Part shown: positions 15,109-23,823 of the stretch, one piece after another
Layout: the number at the start of each line of letters is the position of its first letter
Position numbering within the stretch: position 1 is the stretch's first letter
From: Thermopetrobacter sp964430935
GTDB taxonomy: Bacteria > Pseudomonadota > Alphaproteobacteria > Rhizobiales > Aestuariivirgaceae
Assembly (NCBI GenBank): GCA_964430935.1
Contig: CAYSHK010000014.1
Span: 1 to 34,592 of the forward strand
Direction: 5' to 3'
Length of the DNA stretch: 34,592 nt
The notes under the pieces: model-generated
Database searches by the model: none
What the model was told of the DNA's origin: nothing
Seen by the model: the letters and a program-made list of their open reading frames with translations, nothing else
Translations under genes and position numbers: made by a program

Positions 15109-16371
15109 ATGTCGATCGGAAACATCATGCGCACCGGCGTCTCCGGCATGCTGGCCCAGAGCAACAAGCTCTCCACCGTGGCGGACAACATCGCCAATGC
15201 CGACACCGTGGGATTCAAGCGGGCCGAGACGGAATTCTCCTCCATGATTCCCCAGCAACTTACCGGGAAGTACGTTTCCGGCGGCGTGACCACCACGGTG
15301 CGCAGACATGTCTCCGAGCAGGGCACGCTGATCAACACCACCTCCATCACCGACCTCGCCGTGGCGGGCGACGGGTTCTTCATCGTGGAGGATGCGTCCG
15401 GAACACGTTTCCTCACCCGTTCGGGCGCCTTCGTGCCTGACAAGGACGGTTATCTCGTCAATTCCGCGGGGTACTATCTGCTCGGGTTCGACATCACCGA
15501 CGGCACGGACCCGACACTGACCGCCAACGGATTCGCAGGTCTGGAGCGGGTGCGCCAGTCGGACATGGCGCTGGACGCCACGCCTTCCACCAGCGGCGAT
15601 CTGAAGTTCAATCTAGACGCCAACGCGGACGTGGTGGCTGCGGCGGACCTGCCGTCCACCAATTCCGCCACCGCCACCTATTCGTTCAAGACCTCTCTCG
15701 TGGCCTACGACAGTCTCGGCGGCGAGGTCCTCGTGGACGTCTACTATTCGAAGACCGCGGACAACACCTGGGAAGTGGCCATTTACGACCAGGCCGAAGC
15801 GGCAGCGGGCGGTCCGTTCCCCTATGCCTCCGGTCCTCTGGCCACGGAGACCCTGACCTTCGATCCCACGAACGGCCAGCTTGACGCCGCATCGCCCACC
15901 ACCCTGTCGTTCGCGGTTCCGGGCGGCGAAACCCTGACGCTCGACATTTCCGGCTCCACCCAGTACGCGGCCGATTTCAACATCCTCGCCGTGAACATCA
16001 ACGGCAACGCGGCCACGGGCTACGAGCTGTTCAAGATCGGCGAGGACGGAGTGATGTACGGCACCTTCCCCAATGGCGAGAAGCGGTCCACCTACCAGAT
16101 ACCGCTGGCCACGGTGCGCAGCCCGGACAATCTGAAACTGCTGCCCGGAGACGTCTTCACGCCCACCGACACTTCCGGCGACGTGCTGATGGGATTCGCC
16201 AATTCCGACGGCTTCGGCTCGATAATCTCCGGCGCCAAGGAACAGTCCACGGTGGATCTGGCGTCCGAGCTCACCGCCATGATCGAGGCCCAGCGCGGCT
16301 ATTCGGCCAACTCCAAGACCTTCATGACGGGTGCGGAACTCATGGACGTCGCTGTCAACCTGAAACGCTGA
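15109..16371 (+). CDS. flgE: Flagellar hook protein FlgE
   Basis: Hook subunit, exported by the flagellar system. It has 420 residues. The N-terminal axial motif is LSTVADNIANADTVGFKRAE, then TLINTTSITDLAVAGDGFFI. The C-terminal helix is DLASELTAMIEAQRGYSANS. The middle is Asp/Thr/Ala-rich and acidic, as expected for the exposed hook domains. The start at 15109 is chosen because of the GAGGAG ribosome-binding site 8-10 bases upstream and because conserved FlgE begins there; a longer frame start at 15019 lies at the terminator. First gene of the hook and export operon, probably Rem-activated. Confidence 0.96.
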   Translation: MSIGNIMRTGVSGMLAQSNKLSTVADNIANADTVGFKRAETEFSSMIPQQLTGKYVSGGVTTTVRRHVSEQGTLINTTSITDLAVAGDGFFIVEDASGTRFLTRSGAFVPDKDGYLVNSAGYYLLGFDITDGTDPTLTANGFAGLERVRQSDMALDATPSTSGDLKFNLDANADVVAAADLPSTNSATATYSFKTSLVAYDSLGGEVLVDVYYSKTADNTWEVAIYDQAEAAAGGPFPYASGPLATETLTFDPTNGQLDAASPTTLSFAVPGGETLTLDISGSTQYAADFNILAVNINGNAATGYELFKIGEDGVMYGTFPNGEKRSTYQIPLATVRSPDNLKLLPGDVFTPTDTSGDVLMGFANSDGFGSIISGAKEQSTVDLASELTAMIEAQRGYSANSKTFMTGAELMDVAVNLKR

Positions 16372-16411
16372 CGGCTGCTGCCCGAAGCCAGACGGAACGG
16401 GAAACTGAAGG

Positions 16412-17875
16412 ATGTCACTCGGCGCGGTACTCAACTCGGCACGCACCTCCCTGTCGGCGATCTCCAGCCGCACGCAGGTGGTTTCCGAAAACATCTCGAA
16501 TGCCGACAACCCGGACTATTCCCGGCGCATCGCGGAAAACGTCTCGGCGTCCCACGGCGTTCTCCGCGTTTCCGTCAACCGGGCCCAGGACCGCAACGTT
16601 CTGGATCAGATGCTCGAGTACACCTCCGTCCATTCCGCCAACATGGCGTTGCAGGACGGCCTCGACGAATTGCAACTGATCTACGGCGACGTGGACAGCG
16701 AAATCTCCCCGTCCGCCATGATGGACCGGCTGCAGGCCGATCTGCAGGCCTTCATCTCCATGCCCGACAGCGCGGCCGCCGCCTCCCAGGCCGTCGGATC
16801 GGCACGCGATCTGGCCGCGGGCATCAATCGCGGCGCGGAAACCGTCGCCGATCTGCGCCGCAGTGCCGACGAGGAGATCTCCCGTTCCGTCGATCGCATC
16901 AACGCCCTTCTCGCGGAGTTCCACGAGGCGAATTCGGCCATCGTCACCGGCCGTCTGACCGATGCGGAGCGGGTCCAGAACGAGGACACCCGGGACCGGG
17001 TTCTGGTCGAGCTGGCGGAGGAGCTCGACATCCGCACGGTGCGGCAGAACGATGGAGGCATCGCGATCTATACCACCGGCGGAGCCGTGCTCTACGAACG
17101 CGGTCCGCGCGAGGTCCGGTTCGAGGCCCAGCCTTCGCTGACGCCGGGCGCGCCCGGAGGGCGGGTCTACATCGACAATGTGCCCGTCACCGGAGAGGGA
17201 GCCGTCATGCAGATCGCATCGGGTCGCATCAGCGGTCTGGTGGAATTGCGCGACGAGGTCGCCGCGGGCTGGGAGAAGCAACTCGACGAAATGGCCCGTG
17301 GCCTGATCGAGACCTTTGCGGAAAGCGACCAGAGCGGCGGCGGAAATCCCGACGTGCCCGGGCTTTTCATCTGGTCCGGATCTCCGTCCATGCCGCCTTC
17401 GGGCACGCATGTGCCGGGGCTGGCCCGGGATCTTCAGGTCAATCCCGCGGTGGATCCCGTGGCCGGCGGGGATCCCTTCCTGCTCCGCGACGGGGGAATG
17501 GGCGGTGCCGCCTATGTCTACAACTCCACGGGCGTCGCTGGCTATACCGACCGCCTGCTCGAACTCAACGAGGGACTGGATGCGCCCAGGGCATTCGATC
17601 CCTCCGCCGGTCTTTCCGGCACCGCCTCGGTGAAGGAATTCGCGGGCCTGTCGGTTTCCTGGGTGGAGCAGCGCAGGGCCGATGCCGCGCGTGACAGCGA
17701 CTACAGCTCGGCCCTGCTGACGAGGGCCTCCGACGCCCTTTCCAAGGCGACCGGGGTCGATCTCGACAGCGAACTGGAGCTGATGATGCGTCTGGAACGT
17801 TCCTACCAGGCCACGGCCCGCCTTTTGACGACGGTCGACAACATGCTGGGCGAACTCATGAACGCGATGAGGTGA
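16412..17875 (+). CDS. flgK: Hook-filament junction protein FlgK
   Basis: First junction protein between hook and filament. The 487-residue protein begins with the FlgK N-terminal pattern (MSLGAVLNSARTSLSAISSR, then VVSENISNADNPDYSRR) and ends with ELELMMRLERSYQATARLLT before TVDNMLGELMNAM. The middle holds ARDLAAGINRGAETVADLR and AIYTTGGAVLYERGP, as in the family. The ATG follows GAAGG, 40 bases after the flgE stop. flgL begins four bases after its stop, so the two junction proteins are coupled. Confidence 0.96.
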   Translation: MSLGAVLNSARTSLSAISSRTQVVSENISNADNPDYSRRIAENVSASHGVLRVSVNRAQDRNVLDQMLEYTSVHSANMALQDGLDELQLIYGDVDSEISPSAMMDRLQADLQAFISMPDSAAAASQAVGSARDLAAGINRGAETVADLRRSADEEISRSVDRINALLAEFHEANSAIVTGRLTDAERVQNEDTRDRVLVELAEELDIRTVRQNDGGIAIYTTGGAVLYERGPREVRFEAQPSLTPGAPGGRVYIDNVPVTGEGAVMQIASGRISGLVELRDEVAAGWEKQLDEMARGLIETFAESDQSGGGNPDVPGLFIWSGSPSMPPSGTHVPGLARDLQVNPAVDPVAGGDPFLLRDGGMGGAAYVYNSTGVAGYTDRLLELNEGLDAPRAFDPSAGLSGTASVKEFAGLSVSWVEQRRADAARDSDYSSALLTRASDALSKATGVDLDSELELMMRLERSYQATARLLTTVDNMLGELMNAMR

Positions 17876-17879
17876 AGCC

Positions 17880-18929
17880 ATGAAATCGTCGCTGGTTCCG
17901 GATCTCGTCACCCCGTTCTCCACGCCCGCCGCCACGACCCGGGTGCGCAGGGATCTGGAGAAGGCCAATCTGGAACTGGCCTCCGGCCGCCACGCCGATC
18001 TCGGACTGGAGCTTGGCGGCCGTTCCTCCGTACTCGTTTCCGCCCGTTCGCAGAACGCCCTGCTGGAGGGGTTGAAGACCGATGCCTCGATCAGCGCCGG
18101 TCGGCTGGAGGTGGCGCAGCAGTCCCTCGAGCTCGCGACGGCGGGGGCGCAGGATCTCCTGGAAAGCCTGGCCCCCCTCAAGGCCGGACAGGTGCCGCCC
18201 GGGCAGGTCTCGTCCCAGGCCCGCATGCTGCTGGAGGAATTCACCTCTGCGATCAACGCCACCTCGCAGGGGGCCTACGTGTTTGGCGGGCGGAACATCA
18301 CCGAGCAGCCGCTGACGGAATATTTCTCCGATCCGCCCTCCGCGGCGCGCACCGCTGTGGAGAACGCGTTCGTCGCGCGCTTCGGCGTTCCGCCGTCGGA
18401 TCCCGCCACGGCCTCCATATCGGCCGCCGACATGGCCGATTTCCTGGACAACGATTTCGCCGCGCTCTTCGAGTCGCCCCAATGGGAAAACCTGTGGTCC
18501 GATGCCACGGACGGCGGTCTCATGGCCCTGGTGTCGCTGGATGACGTGGTTCCGGCGACCGAAAGCGCCAACAATCCAGCGATACGCAAGCTTGAGATGG
18601 CATACGTGATGATGGCGGGGCTGGGCATCGAGACGCTCAACGCCGAAGCCCGCGACGAAGTGGTGGACCGCGCCATGTCCACCATCGGCAACGGCATCGC
18701 GGAGGCCGACCGGTTGCGGGGCGACATCGGCTTCCGCCAGGAGCGCATCGACCGGGCCCAGGACCGGCTGGAGCTCCAGCAGGATCTGCTGGAAAGGGAG
18801 ATCGTGGACATGGAACAGGTGGATCTGCACGAGGTGGCGGCCCGGGTCAACGAGCTCTCCGTTCAGCTGGAGACCTCCTATTCGGTGACCGGACGTCTCC
18901 AGAACCTGACGCTGCTGAACTTCATCTGA
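17880..18929 (+). CDS. flgL: Hook-filament junction protein FlgL
   Basis: Second junction protein, flagellin-like at both ends. It has 349 residues. The N-terminal helix includes RRDLEKANLELASGRHADLG-type sequence, with FGGRNITEQPLTEYF in the body (the FAGxxxxxxP region). The C-terminal helices read EVAARVNELSVQLETSYSVT, then GRLQNLTLLNFI. The central domain is short, like other alphaproteobacterial FlgL proteins. It is followed by a 48-base gap before flaF, containing a GGATGGAAGCGGG purine-rich ribosome-binding site. Confidence 0.93.
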   Translation: MKSSLVPDLVTPFSTPAATTRVRRDLEKANLELASGRHADLGLELGGRSSVLVSARSQNALLEGLKTDASISAGRLEVAQQSLELATAGAQDLLESLAPLKAGQVPPGQVSSQARMLLEEFTSAINATSQGAYVFGGRNITEQPLTEYFSDPPSAARTAVENAFVARFGVPPSDPATASISAADMADFLDNDFAALFESPQWENLWSDATDGGLMALVSLDDVVPATESANNPAIRKLEMAYVMMAGLGIETLNAEARDEVVDRAMSTIGNGIAEADRLRGDIGFRQERIDRAQDRLELQQDLLEREIVDMEQVDLHEVAARVNELSVQLETSYSVTGRLQNLTLLNFI

Positions 18930-18977
18930 GCGGGCGGCGGGCAGTGACGCGAACCTGAAGAACGGGATGGAAGCGGG

Positions 18978-19325
18978 ATGTATCGGAAGGCCTACCAGGA
19001 AATCGCCGGTGACGACTTCACCACCGAACGCGCCAACGAGGCCATGGCGATCGATCACGCCATTGGCATGATGCGCGAGGGCGAGGAGCGGGGCATGGAT
19101 TCGGTGGAGGCGGTCAAGGCCCGCCATTTCGTGCGACGCCTCTGGTTCTACTTTCTGGACGATCTCAGCGCGCCCGAGAACGGCCTTCCGGATCAGCTGA
19201 AGGCCAATCTCATCTCCATAGGGATCTGGGTGCTGCGCGAGCTGGAACGAATCGAAAAGGGCGAGAAGGAATCCTTTTCCGACATCATGGAAATCATGGG
19301 ACTGATCCGGGACGGCCTGAAATGA
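18978..19325 (+). CDS. flaF: Flagellin regulator FlaF
   Basis: FlaF is an alphaproteobacterial flagellin regulator and secretion or assembly factor that works with FlbT; in Caulobacter it binds flagellin and promotes its synthesis. The 115-residue protein is all-helical and matches the family: MYRKAYQEIAGDD at the start, then VKARHFVRRLWFYFLDDLS and NLISIGIWVLRELERIEKGE. The stop overlaps the flbT ATG (ATGA), fitting balanced expression of the opposing partners. Its expected target is the flagellin gene at 6087. Confidence 0.95.
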   Translation: MYRKAYQEIAGDDFTTERANEAMAIDHAIGMMREGEERGMDSVEAVKARHFVRRLWFYFLDDLSAPENGLPDQLKANLISIGIWVLRELERIEKGEKESFSDIMEIMGLIRDGLK

Positions 19326-19783
19326 GCGGAACGATTCGCATCTCCCTGCGCGCCGGCGAACGGGTGTACGTCAACGGCGCGGTGATCCGGGTGGACCGCA
19401 AGACGACCCTGGAGTTCCTCAACAACGTGGTTTTCCTGCTGGAGAACCACGTGATGCAGGAAAAGGACGCCACCACGCCGCTCCGGCGCCTCTACTTCAC
19501 GGTCCAGAAGATGCTCATCGAGCCCTCCAGCGGCTTTTCCGCGCGCCAGGAGTTCTACCGTCTCTATCTGGAGCTGCTGCCGCTCCACGAGGGCACGCCG
19601 GTGGCCAACGCACTCTCCCACGTGAGGGCCCTGGTCAACATGGGCCGCAATTTCGAGGCGCTGAAGCAGATCCGCCGGCTCTACGAGGCGGAAGAGGCTG
19701 GGAAAGGAGAGGGGGATCACGAAAAAAGGGATGCGGCCGCCGGCGCGGCGCCGCGCAGAAGAATCGAAGGAGCAGCACGATGA
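19322..19783 (+). CDS. flbT: Flagellin post-transcriptional regulator FlbT
   Basis: FlbT binds the 5' leader of flagellin mRNA in Caulobacter and limits flagellin synthesis when hook assembly is incomplete. The 153-residue protein has the conserved core LEFLNNVVFLLENHVMQEKD, ATTPLRRLYFTVQKMLIEP, and a helical end (about 85-125). The last 30 residues are charged and variable. It overlaps flaF and flgD by four bases each. The structured flagellin leader at 5960-6044 is the obvious candidate target. Confidence 0.96.
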   Translation: MSGTIRISLRAGERVYVNGAVIRVDRKTTLEFLNNVVFLLENHVMQEKDATTPLRRLYFTVQKMLIEPSSGFSARQEFYRLYLELLPLHEGTPVANALSHVRALVNMGRNFEALKQIRRLYEAEEAGKGEGDHEKRDAAAGAAPRRRIEGAAR

Positions 19784-20193
19784 CCGTCGATGCAATCGGA
19801 TCGGTGACGAGCGTACCCACGGTGACGACGCAGAGCAACGAAAGCTCCGCGCTCGAGGGGCTGGATTCCGACGCCTTTCTGCAGCTGCTCGTGGCCCAGC
19901 TGGAGAATCAGGATCCCACGGAGCCCATGGACAGCACGGAATACATGGCGCAACTGGCTTCCTATGCCAACGTCGAGCAGAACACCAAGACCAACGACAA
20001 GCTCGACGAAGTGCTCGCCGCTGTCTCCGTTTCCCAGGCCAGTACCCTCATCGGCCGGACCGTCACTTCGCCGGATGGCAGCGTCAGCGGCACGGTCACC
20101 GGATACGAGGTGTTCGGCAACGGGGTGACGCTGACGCTGGACAATGGGGCCTCCCTCGTGATGGAGCCGGGGGTGAAGGTTTCCGAACAATGA
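19780..20193 (+). CDS. flgD: Hook-capping scaffold FlgD (short form)
   Basis: Hook cap required for hook polymerisation. The diagnostic N-terminal part is present (LDSDAFLQLLVAQLENQDP, TEPMDSTEYMAQLASYANVE). At 137 residues it is much shorter than enterobacterial FlgD (about 230). It ends after a region of TVTSPDGSVSGTVTGYEVF and LDNGASLVMEPGVKV, without the full Tudor-like and fibronectin-like domains. Rhizobial FlgD proteins are similarly short, so truncation is not implied. It overlaps both flbT and fliQ. Confidence 0.94.
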   Translation: MTVDAIGSVTSVPTVTTQSNESSALEGLDSDAFLQLLVAQLENQDPTEPMDSTEYMAQLASYANVEQNTKTNDKLDEVLAAVSVSQASTLIGRTVTSPDGSVSGTVTGYEVFGNGVTLTLDNGASLVMEPGVKVSEQ

Positions 20194-20456
20194 ACCAGGC
20201 CGATGCCCTCGATCTCGTCCGGGCCGCCGTATGGGTGGTGCTGACCGCCTCGGGACCGGCCGTTCTCGCCGCCATGGCGGTGGGTATCGCCATAGCGCTG
20301 TTCCAGGCGCTGACCCAGGTGCAGGAGGTGACGCTCACGTTCGTGCCGAAGATCGTGATCATCCTGCTCGTCATCGTGGCCACCGCGCCGTTCATGGGCG
20401 CGGAGCTGCAGAAGTTCACCGGCATCGTGTACGCCCGCATCGAGAAGGGATTCTAG
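20190..20456 (+). CDS. fliQ: Export gate protein FliQ
   Basis: Small two-helix subunit of the export gate. The 88-residue length is typical. The family pattern is clear: a first membrane helix at about 12-38, then IALFQALTQVQEVTLTFVPK and a second helix (IVIILLVIVATAPFMG). The ATG at 20190 overlaps the flgD stop, and this start gives the correct family length; an upstream reading of the same frame has no homology. Confidence 0.96.
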   Translation: MNQADALDLVRAAVWVVLTASGPAVLAAMAVGIAIALFQALTQVQEVTLTFVPKIVIILLVIVATAPFMGAELQKFTGIVYARIEKGF

Positions 20457-20457
20457 G

Positions 20458-22557
20458 GTGGCCCTGATCGAGAGCACCAAACCCGTCCATGCCGTCACCG
20501 AAGCCCGCCGCTATCAGCGCGACGTGGGCTTCGCCATCGGCATCGTGGTCATCCTGGTCATCCTCTTCCTGCCCATTCCGGGGCCGCTGATCGATCTCGG
20601 CCTGTCGGTCTCCATCTCGCTGTCGGTGCTCATCCTGATGGTGGCGCTGTGGATCCGGGAACCGCTGGAGTTCTCCGCCTTCCCCACCGTGCTGCTGATC
20701 GCGACCATGTTGAGGCTGTCGCTCAACATCGCCTCCACGCGGCTCATCCTCTCCAACGGGCACGAGGGCGTCACCGCCGCCGGCTACGTCATCGGCGGTT
20801 TCTCCACCTTCGTCATGAGCGGCGATTTCGTGATCGGCCTGATCGTCTTCGGGATCCTGGTGATCGTCAACTTTCTCGTCATCACCAAGGGTGCCACACG
20901 CATTGCCGAAGTGGGTGCGCGCTTCACCCTGGACGCCATCCCCGGCAAGCAGATGGCCATCGACGCGGATCTCTCCGCCGGCCTCATCGACGAAAAGGAG
21001 GCGCAGCGCCGCCGGCGCATCCTGGAGGAGGAAAGCTCCTTCTTCGGCGCCATGGATGGCGCTTCGAAGTTCGTGCGCGGAGACGCCATCGCGGGCCTTC
21101 TGATCACCGCCATCAACATTTTCGGCGGCATCGTCATCGGCGTGACGCGCCATGGCATGGACCTCTCCCAGGCGGCGGACGTCTTCACCCGCCTGTCCGT
21201 GGGAGACGGTCTCGTTTCCCAGATCCCGGCGCTCGTGGTGTCGCTGGCCGCCGGCCTGCTGGTGTCCAAGGGCTCCAACAAGGGGTCCGCGGAGAAAATC
21301 GTGCTCCATCAGCTCGGCGGCTATCCCCGCGCGCTGATGGTGGCCGCCGTCCTCATGTTCCTGCTCGCCCTGCTGCCCGGCCTGCCGTTCCTGCCCTTCT
21401 TCGTGCTCGGAGCGCTCATGGCCGCCGCCGGCTGGATGATCAGCCAGAAGGCGACGCGCGAGGAGGAGGCGGCCCAAGCGCAACAGGAGGCGGCGCAGGC
21501 GCAGCAGGAGGAGGAGCGCGAGAACTCCCTGCAGGCCTCCCTGGAAACCCCGGCGCTGGAATTGCGCCTGGGCAAGCAGCTTTCCCTGCACTTCATGCAG
21601 CAGCACGACCAGCTGGTGCATCGGGTGGCCCGCATGCGGCGCAAGTTCGCCGAGCGCTACGGATTCGTGACGCCGGAAATCCGCCTTTCCGACGATCTGG
21701 ACATCCCGCCCAAGGCCTACCAGATCCGGCTGCATGGCACCGTGGTCGCCAGTCACGAGCTGCGCATCGGAGAGGTACTGGTGATCACGGGCGACGGCCG
21801 GAAGCCCTCCGTGCCCTGCGAGGAGACCCGCGAGCCCGCCTACGGCATGCCCGCATGCTGGGTGTCCGAAAATCTGCGCAACGAGGTGCGCATGGAAGGG
21901 TTCGAGGCGGTGGACATCATGTCGGTGATGCTCACCCATCTCAGCGAGACCATCAACAACAATCTGGCGCAGCTGCTCTCCTATCGTGATGTGCGCATGC
22001 TGCTCGATCGGCTGCCGGCGGAATACCAGCGGCTCATCGACGAGATCGTGCCCGCGCAGGTGACCTATTCGGGAATCCAGGCGGTGCTGAAGCTGCTCCT
22101 CGCCGAACGGGTTTCCATCCGCAATCTGGACATCATCCTCGAGGCCATCGCCGAAATCGCCCCCCATGTGCGCCGGGCCGAGCAGATTGCCGAACACGTC
22201 CGTCTGCGGCTGGCGCGCCAGATCTGCGGCGATCTCGCCGGGGACGGCCCGCTCAAGATCCTGCGCCTGGGCAACCGCTGGGATCTGGCGTTCCACGAAA
22301 GCGTCCATAGGGGCGATGATACCGGAATCGTCGAATTCAACATCGATCCGAGGATGATCGAGGAATTTTCGAAGGATGCCACGCGGATCATCCGCAAGCT
22401 CATGGACGAGGGACATGACTTCGCGCTCGTCACGGCGCCCGACGCCCGTCCCTTCGTGCGCATGATCACGGAGCGGCTGTTCCCGAATCTTCCCGTGCTG
22501 TCCCAGCTGGAGATCGCCCGGGGCGTGGAGGTGGAGGTGCTGGGGAGCATTTCGTGA
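20458..22557 (+). CDS. flhA: Export gate protein FlhA
   Basis: Largest export gate subunit: membrane proton channel plus cytoplasmic docking ring for substrates and chaperones. It has 699 residues. The N-terminal half has the expected hydrophobic segments and the FHIPEP-family region (FLVITKGATRIAEVGARFTL, DAIPGKQMAIDADLSAGLID, AMDGASKFVRGDAIAG). A Gln/Glu/Ala-rich linker (about 335-360) leads to the cytoplasmic domain, which includes PAYGMPACWVSE and LDRLPAEYQRLIDEIVP. The start is GTG, one base after the fliQ stop. The end overlaps fliR. Confidence 0.98.
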   Translation: MALIESTKPVHAVTEARRYQRDVGFAIGIVVILVILFLPIPGPLIDLGLSVSISLSVLILMVALWIREPLEFSAFPTVLLIATMLRLSLNIASTRLILSNGHEGVTAAGYVIGGFSTFVMSGDFVIGLIVFGILVIVNFLVITKGATRIAEVGARFTLDAIPGKQMAIDADLSAGLIDEKEAQRRRRILEEESSFFGAMDGASKFVRGDAIAGLLITAINIFGGIVIGVTRHGMDLSQAADVFTRLSVGDGLVSQIPALVVSLAAGLLVSKGSNKGSAEKIVLHQLGGYPRALMVAAVLMFLLALLPGLPFLPFFVLGALMAAAGWMISQKATREEEAAQAQQEAAQAQQEEERENSLQASLETPALELRLGKQLSLHFMQQHDQLVHRVARMRRKFAERYGFVTPEIRLSDDLDIPPKAYQIRLHGTVVASHELRIGEVLVITGDGRKPSVPCEETREPAYGMPACWVSENLRNEVRMEGFEAVDIMSVMLTHLSETINNNLAQLLSYRDVRMLLDRLPAEYQRLIDEIVPAQVTYSGIQAVLKLLLAERVSIRNLDIILEAIAEIAPHVRRAEQIAEHVRLRLARQICGDLAGDGPLKILRLGNRWDLAFHESVHRGDDTGIVEFNIDPRMIEEFSKDATRIIRKLMDEGHDFALVTAPDARPFVRMITERLFPNLPVLSQLEIARGVEVEVLGSIS

Positions 22558-23315
22558 TGCCCTTCGCGACGCAGACGCTGCTCTGGTCCTTTCTCTATTT
22601 CTGCCGCATCGGCGCGATGCTGATGGTCTTTCCCGGCTACTCGACCATGCGCATTCCGGTGCTCGTGCGTCTTCTGCTGGCCATCGGCATGACCGCCGCC
22701 CTGACGCCCATCCTGCTGCAGGCGGAAGGGGCCGTGCCGCCGCCTGCCGAACCGGCGCCGGGGGAGCTGCTGGCGCTGGTCTGGACGGAGCTTCTGAAGG
22801 GGCTGGCCCTCGGTCTCATGGGGCGGATGTTCTTCCTCGCCTTCGAGTTCCTGGCGACGGCCCTGACCCAGTTCATCGGCATGGGCAACTTTCCGGGCAT
22901 GCCGGCGGAGGGACAGGAGCCTGTGCCCGCGCTGGTCTCCCTGATCATGGTCACGGCGACCGTGCTGGTCTTCGCCACGGGGATGCACATGCAGGCGCTT
23001 TCCGCGGTGGTGGAATCCTATGCCGTCTCGCCGGTGGGCCTGCCCGGCGACGTGGGCGGACACCTGCGGGACCTCACGGACCGGCTCGCCCGGGCCACGT
23101 TCCTGTCCCTTCAGGCGATAGCCCCCTTCATGGTGTTCGCGGTGGTGGTCAATCTGGCCATCGGTCTGGTGAACCGGATGACGCCGCAGATTCCGGCCTA
23201 TTTCATCTCCCTGCCGCTGATCATGATCGGCGGTCTCTTCCTTCTCTTTTTCGTGGTCGACGAGATGTTCGGCGTCTTCATCGCCGGTTTCGCGGACTGG
23301 CTTGTCAACGGGTGA
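22557..23315 (+). CDS. fliR: Export gate protein FliR
   Basis: Gate subunit completing the FliP-FliQ-FliR channel. It has 252 residues and about six hydrophobic helices. Recognisable parts are FCRIGAMLMVFPGYSTMRIP and VLVRLLLAIGMTAALTPILL, then QFIGMGNFPGMPAEGQEPVP and MTPQIPAYFISLPLIMIGG. The ATG at 22557 shares its A with the flhA stop; a GTG one codon upstream is also possible. The following gene starts five bases after the stop. Confidence 0.95.
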   Translation: MPFATQTLLWSFLYFCRIGAMLMVFPGYSTMRIPVLVRLLLAIGMTAALTPILLQAEGAVPPPAEPAPGELLALVWTELLKGLALGLMGRMFFLAFEFLATALTQFIGMGNFPGMPAEGQEPVPALVSLIMVTATVLVFATGMHMQALSAVVESYAVSPVGLPGDVGGHLRDLTDRLARATFLSLQAIAPFMVFAVVVNLAIGLVNRMTPQIPAYFISLPLIMIGGLFLLFFVVDEMFGVFIAGFADWLVNG

Positions 23316-23319
23316 GGCG

Positions 23320-23742
23320 ATGTCCGACAGGGAACGCAAGCGGCATGAACGGTTGGTGCGGCTGCTGGAGGCGGCACGTCACCTGAAACGCGCGCAGGAA
23401 CGGCGTGTGCGTGAACTGGAGGCGGAGATGCGCCGGCTGCAGGAGCGCCGGGAGGCGCTCTTCGCCGCCTTCGGAAGCGAACTGTTCCATGCCGACGACC
23501 TCGCCCGCCTCCTGCGGCGCAATCTGGACGAGGCGGTCAGGCGCGCGAACATGACGCGGCGGATGAAGGAGCAGGGCGCCGCCGTGCTGCGCGACCGCCA
23601 CCTGCAGGTGAAACGCATCGAGAGGCTCAGCCGCGATGCCGGCCGCGAACTGCGGGACAGCCGGCACAGGGACGAATTGCTGGACATCGTGGAACGGGCC
23701 GTGAGCGGCCCCCGCGGAGGCGCCGGGCGCCGGACTCCATGA
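23320..23742 (+). CDS. Coiled-coil protein, possible FliJ
   Basis: 140-residue, highly basic and acidic helical protein with no signal peptide or membrane segment. The N-terminal third (RERKRHERLVRLLEAARHLK, then RRVRELEAEMRRLQERREAL) is a strong coiled coil, and a second helical region covers about 75-125. Size and composition fit FliJ, the stalk protein of the export ATPase, which is otherwise missing in this cluster. FliJ cannot be recognised by motif, so this stays an inference. The ATG at 23320 has GTGAGG upstream, and the preceding fliR stop is at 23315. Confidence 0.6.
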   Translation: MSDRERKRHERLVRLLEAARHLKRAQERRVRELEAEMRRLQERREALFAAFGSELFHADDLARLLRRNLDEAVRRANMTRRMKEQGAAVLRDRHLQVKRIERLSRDAGRELRDSRHRDELLDIVERAVSGPRGGAGRRTP

Positions 23743-23745
23743 CAT

Positions 23746-23775
23746 GTTTGCGACGCAAGTTTGCCACAAGTTTGC
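23746..23775 (+). repeat. Three GTTTGC repeats upstream of flgJ-type gene
   Basis: GTTTGC at 23746, 23759 and 23770. The last two sit in an 11-base direct repeat, AAGTTTGCCA, spaced one helical turn apart. They lie in the only gap (81 bases) between fliR and fliI longer than a few bases. This could be a binding site for a regulator of an internal promoter. No -35 or -10 pair is obvious. Confidence 0.4.
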
Positions 23776-23823
23776 CAACGTAGGCTCAGGGTGTCCCGAA
23801 GCCGAAGGAGCACCGTTCGAGCC

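Noticed and set aside
19780..20193. FlgD as a truncated pseudogene
   Set aside because: Although short, the frame is intact, overlaps both neighbours by four bases and matches the short rhizobial form.
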